From contig NZ_NHSK01000121.1 of assembly GCF_016653355.1 (NCBI RefSeq), positions 1-45,898 on the forward strand: a DNA stretch of 45,898 nt, in the 5' to 3' direction. The notes under the pieces were generated by a model, which was not told the DNA's origin, did no database searches, and was given only the letters and a program-made list of their open reading frames with translations. This DNA is from Rhodoplanes elegans. GTDB taxonomy: Bacteria > Pseudomonadota > Alphaproteobacteria > Rhizobiales > Xanthobacteraceae. The position numbers and the translations under genes are program-made. Position 1 is the first letter of the stretch; each line of letters starts with the position of its first letter. Of this stretch, positions 32,714 to 41,923 are shown piece by piece.

Positions 32714-33652
32714 TCAACGCGGGCCGGCGGCCGTCCGGAGCGACGGCGGGACCACGTGGACGATCCGAAAACCGCGTGATTTCAGAGCCCTGAGGAAAGC
32801 GGGCAGCATCTGGACGGTCTGCAGCCGCGGGTCGTGGAAAAGCAGGATGCCGCCGCGCGACGCCTCCAGGCGGGCGAGCACCAGGTCGAGCTGCTGGCCC
32901 GGCGCCATGTCGGTCCAGTCGCTCGCCCAGAGATCGGCCCCGAACACGACGATGCCGCGCTGTTGCAGCCGGTCGAGCAGGGCGGGCGTCGAGGCGAAGC
33001 CGGGGAAACGGAAGAACGGCGTCGTCGGGCGCTCGCTCGGGCGGCCGTGCAAGGCCGTCTCCACCGCGGCGATGCCGTGATCGATCTCGCGCTCGGCCGC
33101 CGTCGTCGACATGCGGTCGAGCAGCGGATGGCCGAAGGTGTGATGCGCGACGGTGTGGCCTTCGGCGGCGATGCGGCGCAAGAGCGCCGGGTGGGCGAGG
33201 GCGTGCTTGCCGAGCACGAAGAAGCTCGCCCGCACACATTCGCGCGCCAGCGCGTCGAGCACACGGTCGGTGCGGCCGGGGCGCGGCCCGTCGTCGAAGG
33301 TGAGCACCACCTCCATGTCGGCGAGCGGCAACGTGCCGGAAAAATGCTTGCGGCCGACCCGCGGCGTGGCGGCCGGCTCGACGGTGAGGACGCGCGCGGT
33401 CCCGAGCGCGTCGCGCTGGCCCGAGCACGCGGTCTGGGCCTGCGCCGCGGGCGCGGCGAGCAGCGCCGCGACCGTCGTCGCGAGCATTGTCACGAGCACC
33501 GTCGCGAACACCGTCGCGACCGTCGTCGGGAACGTCGGGCCGGGCCGAATCATCCGCAGAATCCGCACTCTCGGGATGCGGATCGTCCGCAGCCTGAACA
33601 GGGCGTGCCACGCGGATGTGGCGAGGACGGGGCAGTCGTCCGGGGCCGTCAT
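32714..33652 (-). CDS. Secreted/anchored polysaccharide deacetylase (CE4/NodB)
   Basis: 312 residues from this start. A hydrophobic segment at about 40-72 (TVATVFATVLVTMLATTVAA) is a signal peptide or anchor, preceded by an Arg-rich stretch; a start at 33553 (M of MIRPG) would give a more normal signal peptide. The catalytic domain has VVLTFDDGP, VAHHTFGHPL with HxxxH, FFRFPGF and GGILLFHDPRLQT. It resembles the downstream deacetylase through the domain, including the N-terminal SxxRDALGTAR/NPNALGTSR region, so the two are tandem duplicates. It lacks the long C-terminal tail. Confidence 0.87.
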   Translation of the reverse strand: MTAPDDCPVLATSAWHALFRLRTIRIPRVRILRMIRPGPTFPTTVATVFATVLVTMLATTVAALLAAPAAQAQTACSGQRDALGTARVLTVEPAATPRVGRKHFSGTLPLADMEVVLTFDDGPRPGRTDRVLDALARECVRASFFVLGKHALAHPALLRRIAAEGHTVAHHTFGHPLLDRMSTTAAEREIDHGIAAVETALHGRPSERPTTPFFRFPGFASTPALLDRLQQRGIVVFGADLWASDWTDMAPGQQLDLVLARLEASRGGILLFHDPRLQTVQMLPAFLRALKSRGFRIVHVVPPSLRTAAGPR

Positions 33653-33747
33653 CGTGCCGTCGCGGGTGATTTGCCACCTCGGATCCGCGCGCGTAAAAGC
33701 CGGACGGGGCGCGTGGCCGAGCGCCCGTCCCGATCGTGAGAATCGAG

Positions 33748-35154
33748 ATGCCGAACCAGCCCGAGACGAGCACCGAGGCGGGAGACGTCGTGCTGCGCGA
33801 CGAGGACGGGGCGATCGAGGCCGGTTTCGTGGCGCGGGTGACGTCGGCGATCGAGGCGGAAGACGCCGCGGCGCTGCGGCGTCTCGTCGGCGATCTGCAC
33901 GAGGCCGATGTCGGCGACCTGATCGAAGCGCTCGATCCGGAGCTGCGGCCGCGCCTGATCGCGCTGTTGGGCGCCGACTTCGACTTCACGGCGCTGGTCG
34001 AGGTCGACGACGCGGTCCGCGAGGAGATCCTCGATGAGCTTGCGCCCGAGGCGGTCGCCGAGGGCATGCGCGACCTCGATTCCGACGACGCCGTCTACAT
34101 CCTGGAAGACCTGCCGAAGGACGAGCAGGACGAGATCCTCGAGCAGCTCCCCTCGCTCGACCGCCGCGCGCTCGAGCGCAGCCTGCAGTACCCGGAGAAC
34201 TCCGCCGGGCGCCGCATGCAGTCCGAGTACGTCGCGGTGCCGCCGTCCTGGACGGTCGGCCACACGATCGACTTCCTGCGCGAGAACGAGGAGCTGCCCG
34301 AGCGCTTCTTCGAGATCCACGTCGTCGACGCCGACTACAAGCTGCTCGGCGCCGTCGCGCTCGACACGCTGCTGCGCACCCGCCGCCCGACCCTCGTCGC
34401 CGATCTGATGGACGCCGGCCGCCGCCGCGTCCGCGCCACCGACGACCTCGAAGAGGTGGCGCGGATGTTCGAGCGCTACAACCTGATCGCTGCGCCGGTC
34501 GTCGACGACGGCGACCGGCTGGTCGGCGTCGTCACGGTCGACGACGTCGTCGACGTGATCGAGGAGGAGGCCGAGAAGGACATCAAGGCGCTCGGCGGCG
34601 TCACCGGCGACGAGGAGCTGTCCGATTCGGTGTGGACGATCGCGCGCGGCCGCTTCAACTGGCTGCTGGTCAATCTCGCGACCGCGTTCCTCGCCTCCTC
34701 GGTGCTCGGCCTGTTCGAGGGCGAGCTGGAGAAGATGGTGGCGCTCGCCGTGCTCGCCCCGATCGTCGCCAGCCAGGGTGGCAATGCCGCGACCCAGACC
34801 ATGACGATCGCCGTGCGGGCGCTCGCCACGCGCGAGCTGCACGACGGCAACGCGGCCCGCATCGTGCTGCGCGAGGTGCTGGTCGGCGTCGTCAACGGCC
34901 TCGCCTTCGCGGTGATCACCGGCGTCGCCGCGGCGGCTTGGTTCAGGACCGTCGATCTCGGGGTCGTGATCGGGCTCGCGATGATCTGCAATCTGGTCGC
35001 GGCCGCGCTCGGGGGTATACTGGTTCCGCTGGTGATCGAGCGGTTCCGGCTCGATCCGGCCGTGTCCTCCGGCGTGTTCGTCACGACGATCACCGATGTC
35101 GTCGGCTTCTTCTCGTTCCTGGGTATCGCGAGCCTGTGGTTCGGCTTGAAGTGA
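33748..35154 (+). CDS. mgtE: Magnesium transporter MgtE
   Basis: 468 residues. The order is the MgtE intracellular N domain of acidic helical repeats (LHEADVGDLIEALDPELRPRL), two CBS domains (about residues 140-270, with VVDDGDRLVGVVTVDDVVDVI), a connecting helix, and five membrane segments with the pore motif LAPIVASQGGNAATQT. Takes up Mg2+ (and perhaps Co2+), gated by cytoplasmic Mg2+ bound to the N/CBS domains. ATG 33748 is used; GTG 33736 would add four residues. Divergent from the deacetylase genes, with no obvious functional link. Confidence 0.93.
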   Translation: MPNQPETSTEAGDVVLRDEDGAIEAGFVARVTSAIEAEDAAALRRLVGDLHEADVGDLIEALDPELRPRLIALLGADFDFTALVEVDDAVREEILDELAPEAVAEGMRDLDSDDAVYILEDLPKDEQDEILEQLPSLDRRALERSLQYPENSAGRRMQSEYVAVPPSWTVGHTIDFLRENEELPERFFEIHVVDADYKLLGAVALDTLLRTRRPTLVADLMDAGRRRVRATDDLEEVARMFERYNLIAAPVVDDGDRLVGVVTVDDVVDVIEEEAEKDIKALGGVTGDEELSDSVWTIARGRFNWLLVNLATAFLASSVLGLFEGELEKMVALAVLAPIVASQGGNAATQTMTIAVRALATRELHDGNAARIVLREVLVGVVNGLAFAVITGVAAAAWFRTVDLGVVIGLAMICNLVAAALGGILVPLVIERFRLDPAVSSGVFVTTITDVVGFFSFLGIASLWFGLK

Positions 35155-35269
35155 ATGTCGAAAGGCCAATCGAAAAGTTCCGTGAGAAGCCGGTTTTCGA
35201 CCTTTGCGCACCAAGTATTAACTCCCATTCTGCTACGACCGGGACGAAAAGTCCGCCGAAGGTGGCTTC

Positions 35270-37558
35270 ATGGGTCCCGCTGACAGCAGCGGCGAAGGCA
35301 GAACTAAGGGGTCGGACCAGCAAGCGGGCGATGTTCCGCGTGCGTCGGCCCCGCGTGCCTGGGCCGGAGCCGCGCGCCCGGTGTCGGGTTCCCTTCTGGC
35401 ACTTGCCGCGGCGCTCGCCTGCGGTCTCGTCTCGGTCGCTGCCGTTCTCTACCTCGTCGTGCGCCCGGACGATTCCGCCGCGCTCGAGCGGGCGCGGGCG
35501 AGCGTCTCCCGGACATTCGGCGAGTTCCGCAGCGTGTTCGGCGACAACGCCCTGCAGCGCGCCCGGGCGATCTCCGCCACCGGCGCGGCCGACGTCATCC
35601 CGGTCGACATCGAGCAGCACCTCGCGCCAGGCGGCCTGCCGCAGCTCCGTCACCGCTGGGCCTATCTGGTCCGTCGCGACGGCTCGCTGGCGGCGGCGCA
35701 TCCGGCGGATGTGCGGGTGGTGCCCCCGGCCGTCGTCTCGTACATCGCGACGTTTCAGCCGGCCGGCGGGTCGTCGCGCGACGGCCTGCGCTCGGACGCG
35801 GCGCTGATCGACCGCGCCATGCCGGTGCAGACCGAGGTCCTGCTGATCGAGCAGGAGCCGGTCGTGGTCCCCGTGGCCGCCGTGGCGCCGGTCGGCGCCG
35901 GGTCGCCGGGCGCCGCCGAGCTGACCCTCGTGCTCGCCGCGCCGATCGACGAGCCGGTCGTCGACGCCATGGGGGCGACGGCGGGCGTGCGCGGGCTGCG
36001 CTTCGACACCGACCCGGGCCAGGCCTCCGGACCGCTTCATTCGCAGACCGATTCGCGCGGCCGCATCGTCGGCTGGTTCGGTTGGGAGATGCCGGACGAC
36101 GCCGGAAATCCCGCCTGGCTCTGGCTGTTGCCGGTGGTCGGCGGGGTGGCGTTTCTCGGCTTCGCCGGCCTGTCGCTCGTCCAGATCCGGCGCGCCGCGG
36201 GCGGGCTGGAGCAGATCGAGGTCGAGCTGCGCCGCATCGCCCAGGAGGACCCGCTCACCGGCATGCCGAACCGGCGCAAGATCATCGCCGCGCTCGGCAG
36301 CGCCTTGAAGAACCGGGGCGCCGAAGAGAGCGTCGCCTTCGTCTGCCTCGATCTCGACTCGTTCAAGGAGATCAACGAGGTCCTGGGGCACGACATCGGC
36401 GACCGCCTGATCGCCGAGGCGTCCGAGCGGCTGCGCGCCGCGCTGCCCGAGGCGGCCGAGATCGGCCGCATCGACGGCGACGAGTTCGCCGTGGTCATGG
36501 CGGTCCGCAACGGCGCCGTGGCGATCGACGCGGCGAACGCCTGCGCACGCCGCCTCGCCGCGCCGTTCCACATCCGCGACCAGACCATCAACGTCACCGC
36601 GAGCGTCGGGCTCGCGCTCGCGCCGCGCGACGGCGAGAGCGCCCACGAGCTGATCCGTCGCGCCGACCTCGCCGCCCGGGCCGCCAAGAAGGCCGGCCGC
36701 GGCCGCATCCTGGCGTTCCACCACGGGCTCGAGGACGAGATCAACGAGCGCCGCTTCATCGAGCAGGAGCTGCGGCTCGCGTTGGCCGAGGACGGCCTGA
36801 CCGTCGCCTATCAGCCGATCGTCGCCGGCGACGGGCTGCGCATGGTCGGCGCCGAAGCCCTGGTGCGCTGGAAGCACGTGGTGCGCGGCAACATCCCGCC
36901 CGGCGTCTTCGTGCCGGTCGCCGAGCAGGCCGGCCTGATGATCGAGCTCGGCGAGTTCGTGCTGCGCCGCGCGCTCGCGGATGCGCGCGACTGGCCGGAG
37001 CTGTTCATCGCCATCAACCTGTCGCCGATCCAGGTGCGCGACCGCGGCCTGGTGCGGACCGTGGCGAGCGCGCTCGCCGATCCCGGCATCGATCCGTCGC
37101 GCGTCGTGCTGGAGATCACCGAGGGCGTCCTCATCGACAACCCGGAGGACGCCAAGCAGCGTCTCAAGGAGCTGCGGGCGCTCGGCGTCAAGATCGCCCT
37201 CGACGACTTCGGCTCCGGCTATTCCAGCCTCAGCTATCTGCGCCGGCTGCCGATCGACAAGCTCAAGATCGACAAGGAGTTCGTCGCGCCGCTCGGCCGC
37301 TCCGCCAACGGTGGCGTGATCCTCCAGGCGATCGTCGCGCTCGGCCGCGCGCTCGGGCTCTCCGTCCTGGCCGAGGGCGTCGAGACCGAGGAGCAGCGCC
37401 TCCTGCTGCGGCTCGCCGGCTGCGACGAGATGCAGGGCTATCTGTTCGCCCGCCCGATGCCGGCCGCCGCCTTCCGCGAGATGATGGGCCGCGGTCTCGT
37501 CCTGCCCGGCACTGCCCTCGGCGACGGCGACGATCTCGTCAACGGCGTCGATCCCTGA
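35270..37558 (+). CDS. Membrane GGDEF-EAL cyclic di-GMP protein
   Basis: 762 residues. TM1 is at about 41-64, a periplasmic sensor region follows to about 280, and TM2 is at about 281-303. The GGDEF domain starts at [10 protein letters not shown] (about 327); its signature reads R-I-D-G-D-E-F near residue 402, so the first Gly is Asp and cyclase activity is doubtful. The EAL domain (from about 494) is complete: EALVRW near 528, [18 protein letters not shown] near 644 and LAEGVET, suggesting active c-di-GMP phosphodiesterase. AAGGTGG precedes ATG 35270. Senses a periplasmic signal and likely lowers c-di-GMP. Confidence 0.92.
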   Translation: MGPADSSGEGRTKGSDQQAGDVPRASAPRAWAGAARPVSGSLLALAAALACGLVSVAAVLYLVVRPDDSAALERARASVSRTFGEFRSVFGDNALQRARAISATGAADVIPVDIEQHLAPGGLPQLRHRWAYLVRRDGSLAAAHPADVRVVPPAVVSYIATFQPAGGSSRDGLRSDAALIDRAMPVQTEVLLIEQEPVVVPVAAVAPVGAGSPGAAELTLVLAAPIDEPVVDAMGATAGVRGLRFDTDPGQASGPLHSQTDSRGRIVGWFGWEMPDDAGNPAWLWLLPVVGGVAFLGFAGLSLVQIRRAAGGLEQIEVELRRIAQEDPLTGMPNRRKIIAALGSALKNRGAEESVAFVCLDLDSFKEINEVLGHDIGDRLIAEASERLRAALPEAAEIGRIDGDEFAVVMAVRNGAVAIDAANACARRLAAPFHIRDQTINVTASVGLALAPRDGESAHELIRRADLAARAAKKAGRGRILAFHHGLEDEINERRFIEQELRLALAEDGLTVAYQPIVAGDGLRMVGAEALVRWKHVVRGNIPPGVFVPVAEQAGLMIELGEFVLRRALADARDWPELFIAINLSPIQVRDRGLVRTVASALADPGIDPSRVVLEITEGVLIDNPEDAKQRLKELRALGVKIALDDFGSGYSSLSYLRRLPIDKLKIDKEFVAPLGRSANGGVILQAIVALGRALGLSVLAEGVETEEQRLLLRLAGCDEMQGYLFARPMPAAAFREMMGRGLVLPGTALGDGDDLVNGVDP

Positions 37559-37715
37559 CCGGGAGCCGGTCTGCCCTTCGCGAGGGGCGCTTGCGTCGCG
37601 GCGCCGATCCGGACACGCTCCTGTGCCGGCCGACGTGTCGGCCGATGCCCGCGACCCGCACGCCTGTGCGGACGCTCGACAATGATCGCGGGCGGATCAT
37701 CATGGGGAGCGACGC

Positions 37716-38537
37716 ATGCAGACCGTGGAGGCGAACGGGGCCCGGATCCCGGCGATCGGGCTCGGGACCATGACCCTGAAGGGGGAGACCTGCGTCGAGA
37801 TCGTCGGCGCCGCCCTCCGGCTCGGATACCGGCATCTCGACACCGCTCAGATGTACGGCAACGAGGCCGAGGTGGGGCAGGGGCTGAAGGCCTCCGGCCT
37901 CGCGCGGGAAGAGGTCTTTCTCACCACCAAGGTGTGGCACGCCAACTTGGCGCCGGGGGACTTCGAGCGATCGTTCGACGAGAGCCTGAAGAAGCTCGAT
38001 TTCGCCTTCGTCGATCTCCTGCTGATCCACTGGCCGAACGCCGCCGTGCCGATGGCCGACATGATCGGCGCGCTCTGCAAGGTCGCGGCCGACAAGCGCG
38101 CCCGCCACGTCGGGGTCGCCAACTTCACGGTCGGCATGGTGGAGGAGGCTGTGCGGCTCGCCACCGTGCCGCTGGTGACCAACCAGGTCGAGGTGCATCC
38201 TTATATCGACCAGCGCCGGCTGATCGAGACCTGCCGCACGCACGGCCTGTCGGTGACGGCCTATTGCCCGCTGGCGCGCGGCGGCGTGCCGTCCGACCCG
38301 GTGCTGCAGCGCATCGGCGCCGCCCACGGCAAGAGCGCCTCCCAGGTGGCGCTGCGCTGGCTGGTCCAGCAGGGGCTCGTCGCCATCCCGCGCACCGCCA
38401 ATCGCGACCGCCTCGCCGAGAACCTCGCAGTCTTCGATTTCGATCTCTCGGCGCAGGACATGGCCGACATCGCCGCTCTGCGGAAGCCGAACGGGCGACT
38501 GGTCAGCCCGCCGCACGCGCCGCGCTGGGACACGTGA
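37716..38537 (+). CDS. Aldo/keto reductase (first of tandem pair)
   Basis: 273 residues, AKR fold. The catalytic tetrad is visible: D42 and Y47 (HLDTAQMYGNE), K72 (LTTKVWH) and H105 (LLIHWPN). The late segment ALRWLVQQGLVAIPRTANRD binds NADPH. Reduces aldehydes or ketones. It is followed 73 bp later by a second, clearly related gene, so the pair arose by duplication. Cellular substrate unknown; 2,5-diketogluconate reductase-like and general detoxification roles are both possible. Confidence 0.9.
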   Translation: MQTVEANGARIPAIGLGTMTLKGETCVEIVGAALRLGYRHLDTAQMYGNEAEVGQGLKASGLAREEVFLTTKVWHANLAPGDFERSFDESLKKLDFAFVDLLLIHWPNAAVPMADMIGALCKVAADKRARHVGVANFTVGMVEEAVRLATVPLVTNQVEVHPYIDQRRLIETCRTHGLSVTAYCPLARGGVPSDPVLQRIGAAHGKSASQVALRWLVQQGLVAIPRTANRDRLAENLAVFDFDLSAQDMADIAALRKPNGRLVSPPHAPRWDT

Positions 38538-38561
38538 TCCGATCCGTTAACCGCTCATCGT

Positions 38562-38567
38562 TATAAT
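38562..38567 (+). promoter_or_regulatory. Candidate -10 element before second aldo/keto reductase
   Basis: A perfect TATAAT, rare in this GC-rich DNA, lies 44 bp before the next start codon. No good -35 is seen at 17 bp upstream, so only a tentative call that the second reductase can be transcribed on its own. Confidence 0.35.
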
Positions 38568-38610
38568 CTCTGCAGGGGCGCCCTGCGGACGGGGCGCCGG
38601 AGAGGACGGA

Positions 38611-39429
38611 ATGGAGTACGTCACTGCCAACGGCGCCACCATCCCGGCGATCGGGCTCGGCACCTGGGAGCTCAAGGGCCGGGTCTGCGCCCGGACGGTC
38701 GAGCAGGCTTTGCGGTCCGGCTACAAGCTGATCGACACGGCCGAAGTGTACGACAACGAGCGCGAGGTCGGGGAGGGCATCCGCGGCTCCGGCCTCAAGC
38801 GCGCCGAGGTGTTCGTCACGACCAAGATCTGGCCCGATCACCTGGCGCCGCGCGAGCTCGAGCGCGCCACCAAGGCGAGCCTCGCCCGGCTGCGGCTCTC
38901 CGAGGTCGACCTCCTACTGATCCACTGGCCGAACCCGCGCATCCCGCTGTCGGAGACGATGGGGGCGCTGTGCAAGATGAAGCAGGTCGGCTTTGCGCGG
39001 AACATCGGCGTGTCGAACTTTCCGGTCGCGCTGCTCGACGAGGCCGTGAAGCACGCGAGCGAGCCGCTCGCCGTCAACCAGATCGAGTGGCATCCGCATC
39101 TCGACCAGAGCAAGGTGGTGGAGGCCTGCCGGCGCCACGGCATGGCCGTCACGGCGTTCAGCCCGATGGCGCGCGGCGCCGTGTTCTCCGAGCAGGTGAT
39201 GCGCGAGATCGCGGCGGCGCACGGCAAGAGCCCGGCCCAGGTGAGCCTGCGCTACATCATGCAGGCGGGCGGCATCCCGATCCCGCGCGCCGCGCGGCTC
39301 GATCTGCTCACCGAGAACCTCGCCGTCTTCGACTTCGTGCTGCGCGACGACGAGATGGCCGCGATCCGCGGCCTCGCCCGCCCGAACGGCCGCATCGTCA
39401 ACTGGAGCGGCGCCCCGAAGTGGGACTGA
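38611..39429 (+). CDS. Aldo/keto reductase (second of tandem pair)
   Basis: 272 residues. D42, Y47 (LIDTAEVYDNE), K72 (VTTKIWP) and H105 (LLIHWPN) align one-to-one with the upstream gene, as does the C-terminus ending RIVNWSGAPKWD. GAGAGGA stands before ATG 38611. The two paralogues differ in many surface residues, so substrates may differ. NADPH-dependent aldehyde/ketone reduction is the family reaction. Confidence 0.9.
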   Translation: MEYVTANGATIPAIGLGTWELKGRVCARTVEQALRSGYKLIDTAEVYDNEREVGEGIRGSGLKRAEVFVTTKIWPDHLAPRELERATKASLARLRLSEVDLLLIHWPNPRIPLSETMGALCKMKQVGFARNIGVSNFPVALLDEAVKHASEPLAVNQIEWHPHLDQSKVVEACRRHGMAVTAFSPMARGAVFSEQVMREIAAAHGKSPAQVSLRYIMQAGGIPIPRAARLDLLTENLAVFDFVLRDDEMAAIRGLARPNGRIVNWSGAPKWD

Positions 39430-39748
39430 GGTGGGCGGCCGCCGTCGCGCTCGACGGGTGTCACGTTCACCGGGACTTGGGCCTGCGCACGGCGCCGGTT
39501 GACAAGCCGGCCGGCCGGGTCGATTTGCGCAGGTGTCACGTCGCTGGCAGCGGCTCGGTTCATGAACCGTCATTCCGGGGCGCGAACCGCAGGTTCGCGA
39601 GCCCGGAATCCATAGCCCCTGTGCCGGTGGCTCACGACAGGCGGGGCGTATGGGTGCTCGGCCCTGTGGGCCGCCCCGGGACGACGGAAGGAGGTCGGCG
39701 TCCAACTGGCGTCGATCATGCAGACGTTGCGATGACGGTGGCGCTTCG
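39430..39748. other. Intergenic region with dispersed repeat
   Basis: About 320 bp, no gene. Contains the 10-bp string ggtgtcacgt twice and the palindromic element 39571-39612 (cattccggggcgcga ... cccggaatcca), whose ends pair with each other. The related string gccccgggacgacgg (near 39670) is typical of the same repeat class. A second copy lies at 41036-41073. The immediate upstream region of the queC-like gene shows no clear riboswitch by eye. Confidence 0.55.
39571..39612. repeat. Palindromic dispersed repeat, copy 1
   Basis: Begins cattccggggcgcgaa and ends gcgagcccggaatcca; the ends are imperfect inverted repeats, with an inner hairpin cgaacc-gca-ggttcg. Copy 2 is at 41036-41073. Resembles the intergenic 'CATTCCGGGGC...CCCGGAATCC' elements common in Hyphomicrobiales. 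Confidence 0.65.
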
Positions 39749-40462
39749 ATGAGCCTGCAGGACGAAACCGCCCTGGTGCTGTTTTCCGGCGGCCAGGATT
39801 CGACCGTCTGCCTCGCCTGGGCGCTGTCGCGCTTTTCGCGGGTCGAGACGGTCGGCTTTGCCTACGGCCAGCGTCATGCCGTGGAGCTGCAGGTGCGGCC
39901 GCGCATCCGCATGCAGATGGGCGCCCTCGACCCCGGCTGGGGCGCGCGGCTCGGCTCCGACCACCTGATCCCGCTTGACGCGCTCGGCGCCGTGTCCGAG
40001 ACGGCGCTCACCCGCGACGTGGCGATCGAGGTCGCCGAGGACGGGCTACCGACCACCTTCGTGCCCGGCCGCAACCTCGTCTTCCTCACCTTCGCGGGGG
40101 CGCTGGCTTACCGGCGCGGCGCCCGACACCTCGTCGCCGGCATGTGCGAGACCGACTATTCGGGTTATCCGGACTGCCGCGACGACACCGTCAAGGCGAT
40201 GCAGCTCGCCCTCAATCTCGGCATGCAGCGCCGCTTCGTCGTCCACACGCCGCTGATGTGGATCGACAAGGCGCAGACCTTCGCGCTCGCCGAGGAACTC
40301 GGCGGAGCGCCGTTCGTCGACCTGCTTCTCGAAGAGACCCACACCTGCTATGTGGGCGACCGCTCGGTCCGCCACCGCTGGGGCTATGGCTGTGGCACGT
40401 GCCCGGCCTGCCGGCTGCGGGCCGAGGGCTTCTCGCAATGGATGTCCGCTCGCCAATGTTAA
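39749..40462 (+). CDS. queC: 7-cyano-7-deazaguanine synthase (QueC)
   Basis: 237 residues. The PP-loop S13-G-G-Q-D-S18 binds ATP, and the C-terminal zinc site is CYVGDRS followed by CGTCPAC. The middle has the QueC-type [19 protein letters not shown] and [19 protein letters not shown]. Converts 7-carboxy-7-deazaguanine to preQ0 on the way to queuosine. ATG 39749 gives standard length. Overlaps the next gene, a VUT transporter, so the pair is a deazaguanine synthesis/uptake unit. queD, queE and queF are not in the window. Confidence 0.93.
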   Translation: MSLQDETALVLFSGGQDSTVCLAWALSRFSRVETVGFAYGQRHAVELQVRPRIRMQMGALDPGWGARLGSDHLIPLDALGAVSETALTRDVAIEVAEDGLPTTFVPGRNLVFLTFAGALAYRRGARHLVAGMCETDYSGYPDCRDDTVKAMQLALNLGMQRRFVVHTPLMWIDKAQTFALAEELGGAPFVDLLLEETHTCYVGDRSVRHRWGYGCGTCPACRLRAEGFSQWMSARQC

Positions 40463-41022
40463 CCCCCGATCTTCGCCGTCGCTCGGAAGGGCTCGTTTTT
40501 CTTGTCCTTTTCGCCCTCACAATTCCGGCCGCCAACTGGCTGATCCAGCATGCGGGCACGACCTGCGTGCCACGCGGTCCGTGCTTGGTGCCGGTGCTGC
40601 CGGGCCTTTCGGCACCCTCCGGCGTGCTGATGGTGGGTGTCGCCCTGGTGCTGCGCGACCTCGTCCAGCGCCGGCTCGGCGTGCTGGTCGCGGCCGCCGC
40701 CGTGCTGGTCGGGGCGCTCCTGTCCGCCTTCCTGGCGCCGCCCGCCCTGGTGATCGCCTCGGCGGCCGCCTTCCTGGTCTCCGAGATGGCGGATCTTGCC
40801 GTCTACACGCCGCTGGCGCGCCGCCGCATGGTGACGGCCGTGCTCGCCTCCGGCCTGGTCGGTCTCGTGGTCGACTCGCTCCTCTTCCTGTGGCTCGCCT
40901 TCGGGTCGCTCGACTTCCTGGCCGGCCAGGTGGTCGGCAAGGCCTGGATGGTGCTGCTGTCGATCCCGTTCATGCTGTGGCTGCGCCGGCGCGACGAGCG
41001 CCTCGGCCTGGTGGCGGCCTGA
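40456..41022 (+). CDS. VUT-family transporter (queuosine precursor/YhhQ-like)
   Basis: 188 residues with about six membrane segments ([31 protein letters not shown] and so on). The [26 protein letters not shown] and [14 protein letters not shown] patterns belong to the VUT family, whose YhhQ member imports preQ0. It overlaps the queC stop by 7 nt from ATG 40456, or by 25 nt from ATG 40438. Linkage to queC makes deazaguanine precursor uptake the likely job; other vitamin-like substrates remain possible. Confidence 0.85.
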   Translation: MLTPDLRRRSEGLVFLVLFALTIPAANWLIQHAGTTCVPRGPCLVPVLPGLSAPSGVLMVGVALVLRDLVQRRLGVLVAAAAVLVGALLSAFLAPPALVIASAAAFLVSEMADLAVYTPLARRRMVTAVLASGLVGLVVDSLLFLWLAFGSLDFLAGQVVGKAWMVLLSIPFMLWLRRRDERLGLVAA

Positions 41023-41035
41023 GTCTCTCGGCCGG

Positions 41036-41177
41036 CATTCCGGGGCGCGCCGGAGGCGCGAACCCGGAATCCAGCGGCGGGCTCGGTGTTCGTGTCTGGA
41101 TTCCGGGTTCGCCGCATCGAAATCGGCCTAGCCGATTTCGGCACTCCAATGTGCCGATCCCGGGTTTACCCGGGATC
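41036..41177. repeat. Dispersed repeat copy 2 plus tandem perfect hairpins
   Basis: Copy 2 of the cattccggggc ... cccggaatcca repeat is at 41036-41073. Its end cgaacccggaatcca (41059-41073) pairs with tggattccgggttcg (41097-41111). Next comes a 10-bp hairpin cgaaatcggc-cta-gccgatttcg (41118-41140), then gatcccgggt-tt-acccgggatc (41156-41177). So three hairpins stack between the VUT and RraA genes and may separate their expression. Confidence 0.75.
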
Positions 41178-41221
41178 TGTGCGGCGCCCCAGAACGACCC
41201 CCAAAAAAAGGTGGAAACCCA

Positions 41222-41923
41222 ATGTCCGCGGCGCTCTACGACATCCTGAAGAAGGTGACGACCGCCACCGTCACCACCATGCTCTTGAAGAAGGGCATCA
41301 GGCGCTGCTGGATGGCCGGGCCGAAGCCGCTGGTGTCGGCCGGCGAGCGCCTCGTCGGCCCCGCCTTCACGCTGCGCTTCGTGCCGGCCCGCGAGGATCT
41401 GGCGACCCCGGAGAGCTGGTCGAAGCCGATCTCCACCCGCGGCGCCATCGAGGCGATGCCGGAGAACTGCATCGTCGTCGCCGACGCCATGGGCATCACC
41501 TCGGCCGGCATCTTCGGCGACATCCTGTGCGCCCGGATGAAGAAGCGGAACGTCACCGCGCTGGTCACCGACGGGGTGATGCGCGACCGCACCGGCGTGC
41601 TGGCGAGCGGCCTGCCGGTGTGGTGCGCCGGCGTCGCCGCGCCGGCCTCGGTCAACGGGCTGACCTTCGTCAACTGGCAGGAGCCGATCGGCTGCGGCGG
41701 CGTCGCGATCTTCCCGGACGACGTGATCGTCGCCGACGACGACGGTGCCGTGGTGATTCCGAAGGATCTGGTCGAGTACGTCGCCCACGAGGGCGCCGAG
41801 CACGAGCTCTACGAGTCGTGGGTGTTCACCGAGGTCGAGCGCGGCGTCCCGCTCCCCGGCCTCTACCCCCCGAACGACGAGGCCAAGGCCCGCTACGCCG
41901 CCTGGCGGCAGAGCCGGAGCTGA
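41222..41923 (+). CDS. RraA-family protein, probable 4-hydroxy-4-methyl-2-oxoglutarate/oxaloacetate-type aldolase
   Basis: 233 residues. The aldolase signature D100-x20-R121-D122 (FGDIL ... DGVMRD) is exact, which marks catalytic members of the RraA superfamily and not only the RNase E inhibitor. Such enzymes cleave 4-hydroxy-4-methyl-2-oxoglutarate, a product of protocatechuate 4,5-cleavage/gallate pathways, and also decarboxylate oxaloacetate. AAAGGTGGA precedes ATG 41222. It stands alone after a repeat array. May serve aromatic catabolism together with the ring-acid genes elsewhere in the window; this link is inference. Confidence 0.87.
   Translation: MSAALYDILKKVTTATVTTMLLKKGIRRCWMAGPKPLVSAGERLVGPAFTLRFVPAREDLATPESWSKPISTRGAIEAMPENCIVVADAMGITSAGIFGDILCARMKKRNVTALVTDGVMRDRTGVLASGLPVWCAGVAAPASVNGLTFVNWQEPIGCGGVAIFPDDVIVADDDGAVVIPKDLVEYVAHEGAEHELYESWVFTEVERGVPLPGLYPPNDEAKARYAAWRQSRS

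Noticed and set aside
39613-39748. Possible preQ1/queuosine riboswitch before queC
   Set aside because: No clear preQ1-type aptamer could be recognised by eye, and the stretch carries dispersed-repeat sequence.
41036-41177. Stacked hairpins considered as a CRISPR array or rho-independent terminator
   Set aside because: There are no evenly spaced identical direct repeats, and no T-run after the stems; better explained as dispersed palindromic repeats.
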